DNA of 64,000 bases from an uncultured Bacteroides sp. (GTDB lineage: Bacteria > Bacteroidota > Bacteroidia > Bacteroidales > Bacteroidaceae), in NCBI RefSeq assembly GCF_963677685.1, contig NZ_OY782186.1, forward strand, positions 1,860,001 through 1,924,000, written 5' to 3'. The notes under the pieces are model-generated. The model saw only the letters and a program-made list of their open reading frames with translations. It searched no databases and was not told where the DNA came from. Positions 58,815 through 64,000 of the stretch are shown here, piece by piece (the first letter of the stretch is position 1; every line of letters starts with the position of its first letter). Made by a program: the position numbers and the translations under genes.

Positions 58815-61800
58815 TGAAAAGAAACAAGTTAAAACTTATTTTATTAGGCTTGGCTTCAATAGCTATGTTACAGTCTGTTGTTGCTCAAGATTTCGACTTA
58901 AAAGTAAATAAAGGCAAGTTAACCTATTTAAAGGATGAAAAAGGAAATAGAATTTTAGACTTTTCTTTTTGTGGATATCGTAATTCAGATCAAGATATTC
59001 CGACTTTAGATAATGTTGTATTTGTACCTTGTAAAAAGGGAGATAGTTGGGTTGAAATACAGAAAGCTATTGACTATGTCTCTACTTTGAAACCTGACAA
59101 AAAAGGATTTCGTGGTGCTGTATTACTTGACAAAGGAATGTATACGTTGTCTAAAGAATTACGTATCGGGACTTCAGGAGTGGTACTGAGAGGAACTGAC
59201 AAGAATGAAACGGTCTTATTAAAGAAAGGAGTAGATCGCGGAGCTCTTATTTATATAGAGGGGATTAATAATCAAATTATTCAGGATACACTGAATATTT
59301 CTTCTCGTTATGTTCCGGTTAATGATTGTACGCTGGAAGTTCCTTCTGCTGCAAAATTACATGTCGGAGATCGTGTAATAGTAAGAAGACCTTCTACTAA
59401 AGAGTGGATTGCTTCTGTAGGATGTGATATTTATGGAGGAGGAATCAGTGCGTTAGGATGGAAACCAGGTGATACTGATATGTTTTGGGATCGAATTGTC
59501 ACTTCTATTGAAGGAAATAAGATAACTCTTGATGTTCCTCTGACTGTTGCTTTGGACACTGCGTATGGAATTTCTCAAGTTATGCCTTACCATTGGTCGG
59601 GACGTATCTCTGATTCAGGTGTAGAGAATATGACACTCGTTTCGGATTACGATAAAAAATACCCTGAAGATGAAGACCACTGCTGGACAGGTATCTCTAT
59701 CGAGAATGCTGAAAATTGTTGGGTACGTAGGGTGAATTTTAAACATTTCTCCGGCAATGCTGTCTTTGTTCAACGTACCGCTTCAAAGGTTACGGTAGAA
59801 GACTGTATCTCTAAAGAACCTATTTCTGAAATAGGAGGGATGAGAAGATGTACCTTCTTTACTATGGGACAACTGACTCTCTTTCAACGTTGTTATTCAG
59901 AACATGGAATACATGATTTCTCTGCAGGCTTTTGTGCTCCCGGTCCAAATGCTTTTGTGCAATGCGAATCAACTGAATCGTTAGGATTTAGTGGCTCTAT
60001 TGATGCTTGGGCATGTGGTCTTTTATTTGATGTGGTTAATATTGATGGTCATAATTTGACCTATAAAAACTTAGGGCAAGATAAAAATGGTGCGGGTTGG
60101 AATACTGCCAATAGTCTTTTCTGGCAATGTACCGCAGCCGAAATTGAATGTTATACTCCTGCTAAAGATGCTCAGAATCGTGCTTACGGATGTTGGGCTC
60201 AGTTTTCTGGTGACGGACAATGGGCTGAATCTAATAATCATGTTAGTCCACGTAGCTTTTTTTATGCACAACTTGCTGATCGCTTGAAAAAAGAATGTAG
60301 CGAACGAGCACGAATTCTGCCTAGAAGCACAAGTGCAACTAGTAGTCCTACGGTTGAAATGGCAATGAAACTAACCAAAGAGGCATATATACCTCGCTTG
60401 ACTCTTGAAAAATGGATTAATGAAGGTACTTTTAATGCTTCTGTAAATAGGGATAAAGTGAAATCTGTTGATAGAGTAAAAGTCTCAACAGGCTTTGTAG
60501 CTCGTGAAGTTGCCTTGGAAAATCGCGCAAAGCATTCTATAGGTCTTAAAGATGGACGTATAGTAATGGATGGTGCATTGATGGTTGGATCTCGCCAAGA
60601 AGTACCATGGTGGAACGGGAAAGTGAAAACTAATTTCCTGCCTTTTGCTAAACCTCATGTTACTCGTTTTGTCCCTGGTCGTGAAGGATTAGGATTGACA
60701 GACCGAATTGATTCAGTGGTGAACTATATGAAAGCACATAACATGTTGCTTCTTGATCATAACTATGGGCTTTGGTACGATCTTCGGCGTGATGATCACG
60801 AACGCGTTCGTCGTCGGGATGGAGACGTATGGGCACCTTTGTACGAACAACCTTTTTCACGCTCTGGAGAGGGTACAGCATGGGATGGGTTGAGTAAATA
60901 TGATTTGAATCGTCCTAATGCATGGTATTGGTCGCGGTTGAAACAATTTGCAGATAAAGGTGAACAAGTTGGTTTGTTGCTGTTTCATGAAAACTATTTT
61001 CAGCATAATATTATTGAAGCCGGAGCTCACTGGGTTGACTGCCCTTGGCGTCCCGTGAACAACATAAATAATACAGGTTTTCCTGAGCCCGTACCTTTTG
61101 CAGGTGATAAACGTCTTTTCTTAGCGGAAATGTTCTATGATGTAACTAACCCTGTTCGCAGAGAGTTACATGAGAAATATATAAGGCAATGCTTGGATAA
61201 TTTTGCAGATAATAATAATGTGGTCCAATTGATCAGTGCCGAATTTACTGGGCCGCTACATTTTGTTCAATTCTGGATTGACGTGATTGCAAAATGGGAA
61301 AAAGAAACAGGCAAGCATCCGCTTATTGCACTTAGTACAACTAAAGATGTTCAGGATGCTATATTGAATGATCCTAAGAGATCAGCAATAGTCGATATTA
61401 TCGATATACGGTATTGGCATTATAAAAAAGATGGAACTGTTTATGCTCCTGAAGGAGGAAAGAATATGGCTCCTCGTCAATTTATGAGAAAAATGAAAGT
61501 TGGCAAAATATCTTTTGAATCAACTTATAAAGCAGTGAATGAATATCGCCAGAAATATCCAGATAAAGCTGTTACCTTCTTTGCTGCTCGTAACTATCGT
61601 AACATGGCATGGGCTATATTTATGGCAGGTGGATCTTGTCCGCAATTACCAGTAAAGGATGAACGTTTTCTTTCTGATGCTGTTCTCATGAAAATAGAAA
61701 ATACTGGTACTGATGGTTCTAAGAAAATGGTAAATTCTGATATAGGAGCTATCGTTTATTCCCAATCTGAAGGAGAAATTTCTCTTGATTTATCTGCAGG

Positions 61801-61936
61801 TCGATATTGCTTGTCGACTGTTGAACTTGGTAGTGGTTTAATTCATGTAATTGATAAGTCATTGAAAATAAAAGGTTTATATAAACTTAAAACACCTCCT
61901 AATAAAAAGATTGTCTATTGGTTTCATAAATTATAA
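58814..61936 (+). CDS. Large exported beta-helix protein, DUF6298/DUF4955-like
   Basis: A 1040-residue protein with signal ending SVVA-QD. Residues ~40-480 form a right-handed beta-helix similar to pectin lyases (GFRGAVLLDKGMYTLSKELRI, GVVLRGTDKNETVLL, HCWTGISIENAENCWVRRVNFKHFSGNAVFVQ). From ~540 the sequence changes to an alpha/beta barrel-like region (NMLLLDHNYGLWYDLRRDDHE, VGLLLFHENYFQHNIIEAGAHWVDCPW, ISAEFTGPLHFVQFWIDV), then a small beta domain. I associate this organisation with DUF6298/DUF4955 proteins, whose activity I do not know. His and acidic residues in the barrel region could be catalytic. Overlap with the PL1 gene argues for a shared pectin role. Confidence 0.75.
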   Translation: MKRNKLKLILLGLASIAMLQSVVAQDFDLKVNKGKLTYLKDEKGNRILDFSFCGYRNSDQDIPTLDNVVFVPCKKGDSWVEIQKAIDYVSTLKPDKKGFRGAVLLDKGMYTLSKELRIGTSGVVLRGTDKNETVLLKKGVDRGALIYIEGINNQIIQDTLNISSRYVPVNDCTLEVPSAAKLHVGDRVIVRRPSTKEWIASVGCDIYGGGISALGWKPGDTDMFWDRIVTSIEGNKITLDVPLTVALDTAYGISQVMPYHWSGRISDSGVENMTLVSDYDKKYPEDEDHCWTGISIENAENCWVRRVNFKHFSGNAVFVQRTASKVTVEDCISKEPISEIGGMRRCTFFTMGQLTLFQRCYSEHGIHDFSAGFCAPGPNAFVQCESTESLGFSGSIDAWACGLLFDVVNIDGHNLTYKNLGQDKNGAGWNTANSLFWQCTAAEIECYTPAKDAQNRAYGCWAQFSGDGQWAESNNHVSPRSFFYAQLADRLKKECSERARILPRSTSATSSPTVEMAMKLTKEAYIPRLTLEKWINEGTFNASVNRDKVKSVDRVKVSTGFVAREVALENRAKHSIGLKDGRIVMDGALMVGSRQEVPWWNGKVKTNFLPFAKPHVTRFVPGREGLGLTDRIDSVVNYMKAHNMLLLDHNYGLWYDLRRDDHERVRRRDGDVWAPLYEQPFSRSGEGTAWDGLSKYDLNRPNAWYWSRLKQFADKGEQVGLLLFHENYFQHNIIEAGAHWVDCPWRPVNNINNTGFPEPVPFAGDKRLFLAEMFYDVTNPVRRELHEKYIRQCLDNFADNNNVVQLISAEFTGPLHFVQFWIDVIAKWEKETGKHPLIALSTTKDVQDAILNDPKRSAIVDIIDIRYWHYKKDGTVYAPEGGKNMAPRQFMRKMKVGKISFESTYKAVNEYRQKYPDKAVTFFAARNYRNMAWAIFMAGGSCPQLPVKDERFLSDAVLMKIENTGTDGSKKMVNSDIGAIVYSQSEGEISLDLSAGRYCLSTVELGSGLIHVIDKSLKIKGLYKLKTPPNKKIVYWFHKL

Positions 61937-61939
61937 GCT

Positions 61940-61975
61940 AAGAAGAGCCGCTATTTATATAGCGGCTCTTCTTTT
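61940..61975 (+). terminator. Strong intrinsic terminator at the end of the PUL
   Basis: A perfect 15-bp GC-containing stem (61940-61954 with 61959-61973), 4-nt loop and T-run. It closes the HTCS-lyase-DUF6298 block. Confidence 0.9.
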
Positions 61976-62074
61976 ATGCAAGACTTTAGTTTTAATGCTC
62001 TATGTTATAAAACATAGTATCTATTTTTTCAATTCTATAACCAAATTTTCCCTAAAAAGATTCCCTCTCTGCCA

Positions 62075-62082
62075 TACTTTTG
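62075..62082 (+). promoter_or_regulatory. -7 element of the sigma-factor gene
   Basis: TACTTTTG fits TAnnTTTG. It lies 33 bp before ATG 62116 and overlaps the alternative TTG at 62080, so the start at 62116 is chosen. No good -33 element. Confidence 0.4.
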
Positions 62083-62115
62083 TCACATCATAACAAGGAA
62101 ACAACCAAGTATGCC

Positions 62116-62700
62116 ATGAGAAAACAGGATTGTAATACTGATACGATAACACTTAATGAATCTCTCGATTTGGAAACTCGTTTATTTGCCGATTTTCAAT
62201 CTGGCGATATAAACGCTTTTTCGCGTATTTACGACTTGTATATAAATGTTCTTTTTAATTATGGTTGCAAATTGACTCTTGATAAAGAGCTTTTGAAGGA
62301 CTGTATTCATGATATCTTTGTGAAAATCTATATGAGAAGAGATACGCTAGGTGACATCAGCAATTTTAAATCTTATCTTTTTATTTCTTTAAAGAATAAA
62401 TTATGCGATGAAATGCGGAGAAGGGTTTATATGTCTGATACTCCTGTAGAGGATTTTACAGATGTATCTAGTGATGATAATGTTGAGGAATCTTATATAG
62501 TAAGAGAGACTAAGAAAAAAGATAAAAATATTGTAGGGAATATTTTAGAGCAACTTTCTCCTCGACAGAAAGAGGCTCTGACTTTGTATTATATTGAAGA
62601 GAAAAAATATGATGATATTTGTGTGATTATGAATATGAATTACCAATCTGTACGTAATTTGATGCATAGAGGGTTGGTTAAATTAAGAACATTGGTATAA
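62116..62700 (+). CDS. ECF-type RNA polymerase sigma factor
   Basis: A 194-residue protein from ATG 62116. Region 2 is seen as LETRLFADFQSGDINAFSRIYDLY and LKDCIHDIFVKIYMRR, with FKSYLFISLKNKLCDEMRR; region 4 as LSPRQKEALTLYYIEEKKYDDICVIMNMNYQSVRNLMHRGLVKLR. This is the Bacteroidetes ECF group that usually pairs with a FecR anti-sigma factor and a SusC/D-type transporter. The next gene, 65 bp on, resembles only the N-terminus of FecR. It lies outside the PUL terminator and may control an unrelated regulon or distant loci. Confidence 0.9.
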   Translation: MRKQDCNTDTITLNESLDLETRLFADFQSGDINAFSRIYDLYINVLFNYGCKLTLDKELLKDCIHDIFVKIYMRRDTLGDISNFKSYLFISLKNKLCDEMRRRVYMSDTPVEDFTDVSSDDNVEESYIVRETKKKDKNIVGNILEQLSPRQKEALTLYYIEEKKYDDICVIMNMNYQSVRNLMHRGLVKLRTLV

Positions 62701-62765
62701 TTTTATTTTATTTGAGTACATAAAAAGTTTTCTTCCGTCTTTTATTAAAGACAATATTTTGACGG

Positions 62766-63014
62766 ATGAATGCAAAATTGAAATATGATATTAATGATTA
62801 TCTGACAGATGATGATTTTATTCTGGCTATTGTTAGCAATGATCAGAATAAGATAGAAAAGCTGGAAGAGTTCATAAAATTGCATCCGCAGGAAATTGAA
62901 GTAATAGAGCAAGCGAAAGATATTTTGCTAGGTCGCTCGGAAACTTCTACTATGCCTGACGGGGAGAAACTTGCTCTCAAACAGGGCATTTTGAAGATTA
63001 TTGAGTTAGTGTGA
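62766..63014 (+). CDS. Stand-alone FecR-like N-terminal (anti-sigma) domain protein
   Basis: An 82-residue acidic protein. Its layout (DYLTDDDFILAIVSNDQNKIEKLEEFIKLHP, then EVIEQAKDILLG) matches the cytoplasmic helical domain by which FecR-type anti-sigma factors hold their sigma factor. The usual transmembrane helix and periplasmic FecR domain are absent: the gene ends in a stop at 63014, with a terminator-like hairpin downstream and no continuing frame. It could be a soluble anti-sigma factor or the remains of a full-length FecR. It lies 65 bp behind the ECF sigma gene. Confidence 0.65.
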   Translation: MNAKLKYDINDYLTDDDFILAIVSNDQNKIEKLEEFIKLHPQEIEVIEQAKDILLGRSETSTMPDGEKLALKQGILKIIELV

Positions 63015-63135
63015 TTAAATAAAATATATGTTAGTGAAGTTTTTTCATGTAGTTATTTAAAAGGGGTAATAAGTTTTCAATAGTATTTTAAGGTTCAGAT
63101 TGTTTATATTAGATTAATAGATTGATTAAGGAAGA

Positions 63136-63174
63136 AAGGGCTGCCTGCTGATGAGATATCAGGGCAGCCTTTTA
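63136..63174. terminator. Bidirectional terminator between the anti-sigma-like and MFS genes
   Basis: A 12-bp stem with two G-U pairs (63136-63147 with 63163-63174), GC-rich centre, T-rich on the plus side and A-rich before it, so it can serve both convergent genes. Confidence 0.7.
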
Positions 63175-64000
63175 TTATTTTTTACTTTTTATATTGGGTA
63201 AGAAATAAGTGATTAATCCTAATAGAGGCATATAAGCACACATCTGATATACGTATTCTATACCGTGTGAATCGGCTATCTTACCCATTATTGCTGATGC
63301 TACACCTGCAATGCCAAAAGCCAATCCAAAGAAAAGTCCTGATATAAGTCCTAGTTTCATTGGAAGTAATTCCTGAGCATATACCAGAATGGCAGAAAAT
63401 GCGGAAGACAAAATCAAGCCAATACAAATACTCAGGATGCAAGTCCACAGTAAGTTAGCATGAGGCATTAATAAAGTAAAGGGTGCTACTCCTAATATAG
63501 AAACCCAAATGACATATTTACGTCCCACACGGTCGCCTATAGGCCCTCCTAAAAGTGTTCCTAGAGCGGCTGCAAATAGAAAAGCGAAAAGATAAAATTG
63601 AGAAGTCTGTATAGATACTCCAAATTTATCTATTAAGTAGAACGTATAGAAGTTGGTCAGACTAGCCATATATACATATTTTGAAAAAATAAGTATGAGC
63701 AGAATGATTAGTGATAAAATGATTTTATTTTTAGATAAGGGTGACTTTATATTTACTTCTGCACTTTTAGTTCTTTTCCCGCTGATTTGTATGATTCTTT
63801 TATACCAACGACAAATAGGAAGCATTACGATCATTGCTATGATTGCTAAGATGGAAAAGAATACGATATTCTTTTGCCCATAAGGAGCAATGATCAAGGC
63901 TACTAGTAACGGACCTAGCGATACTCCCATACTACCGCCAACTTGAAATAAAGATTGTGCTAGTCCTCTTTTTCCTCCTGATGCTAATGATGTGAGGCGA
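63175..64000 (-). CDS. fsr: MFS transporter, fosmidomycin-resistance (Fsr) family, 5' partial
   Basis: The frame runs from the right edge with no stop, so the N-terminal part is outside the window; ATG 63930 is internal. The visible 275 residues match the second half of E. coli Fsr closely: GGKRGLAQSLFQVGGSMGVSLGPLL, ILIFSKYVYMASLTNFYTFYL, GGPIGDRVGRKYVIWVSILGVAPFTLL, SAFSAILVYAQELLP, GLISGLFFGLAFGIAGV. Six to seven transmembrane helices are present. It is an inner-membrane drug/proton antiporter and has no evident tie to the PUL. It is convergent with the sigma/anti-sigma pair. Confidence 0.92.
   Translation of the reverse strand, partial: RLTSLASGGKRGLAQSLFQVGGSMGVSLGPLLVALIIAPYGQKNIVFFSILAIIAMIVMLPICRWYKRIIQISGKRTKSAEVNIKSPLSKNKIILSLIILLILIFSKYVYMASLTNFYTFYLIDKFGVSIQTSQFYLFAFLFAAALGTLLGGPIGDRVGRKYVIWVSILGVAPFTLLMPHANLLWTCILSICIGLILSSAFSAILVYAQELLPMKLGLISGLFFGLAFGIAGVASAIMGKIADSHGIEYVYQMCAYMPLLGLITYFLPNIKSKK

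Overview
The window is about 64 kb of AT-rich DNA from a Bacteroidales bacterium, most likely Bacteroides or a close relative. Evidence for this is a SusC/SusD pair, a hybrid two-component system (HTCS) regulator, TAnnTTTG-type -7 promoter elements, and many large exported glycoside hydrolases in operons. Nearly the whole window is one large polysaccharide utilisation locus (PUL). The enzyme families (GH140, GH78, GH127, GH141, GH106, a DUF5703/GH139-type protein, several GH2 proteins, a PL1-type lyase and an acetylesterase) closely match the set known to dismantle the pectin rhamnogalacturonan II (RG-II) in Bacteroides thetaiotaomicron. RG-II is therefore the best substrate hypothesis. It rests on family recognition by eye, not on a search.

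Layout. 1-11440 (+): an operon, cut at the left edge, of a GH140 apiosidase-type enzyme, a GH78 fused to a sialidase-fold domain, GH127, GH141 and a second GH78, closed by a terminator. 11560-14226 (+): a PA14-containing GH3 with its own promoter. 14300-25608 (-): an inverted island with SusC, SusD, two surface glycan-binding lipoproteins, a large TonB-plug/macroglobulin-like protein and a small lipoprotein. 25.6-27.3 kb: an AT-rich, gene-poor stretch with a decayed helix-turn-helix gene, a small orphan ORF, tandem repeats and a candidate small RNA with both a promoter and a terminator. 27339-36715 (+): a lipoprotein hydrolase (GH138 candidate), a malectin-containing GH2 and a LacZ-type GH2. 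37051-38875 (+): a CarH-like cobalamin-binding sensor followed by a soluble histidine kinase. 39273-52169 (+): GH2, GH106, acetylesterase, DUF5703/GH139-type protein and GH2. 52657-61936 (+): HTCS regulator, PL1-type lyase and a DUF6298-like beta-helix protein, ending in a strong terminator. 62116-63014 (+): an ECF sigma factor and a stand-alone fragment resembling an anti-sigma N-terminus. 63175-64000 (-): the C-terminal part of a fosmidomycin-resistance (Fsr) type MFS transporter, outside the PUL.

How the genes probably work together: the surface SusC/D complex and the glycan-binding lipoproteins capture and import RG-II or large fragments. The periplasmic hydrolases remove the branched side chains sugar by sugar, and the lyase acts on the homogalacturonan backbone. 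The HTCS senses a released oligosaccharide and switches on transcription. The most unusual elements are the cobalamin-sensor/kinase pair inside the locus, the GH78-sialidase-fold fusion, and the candidate small RNA.
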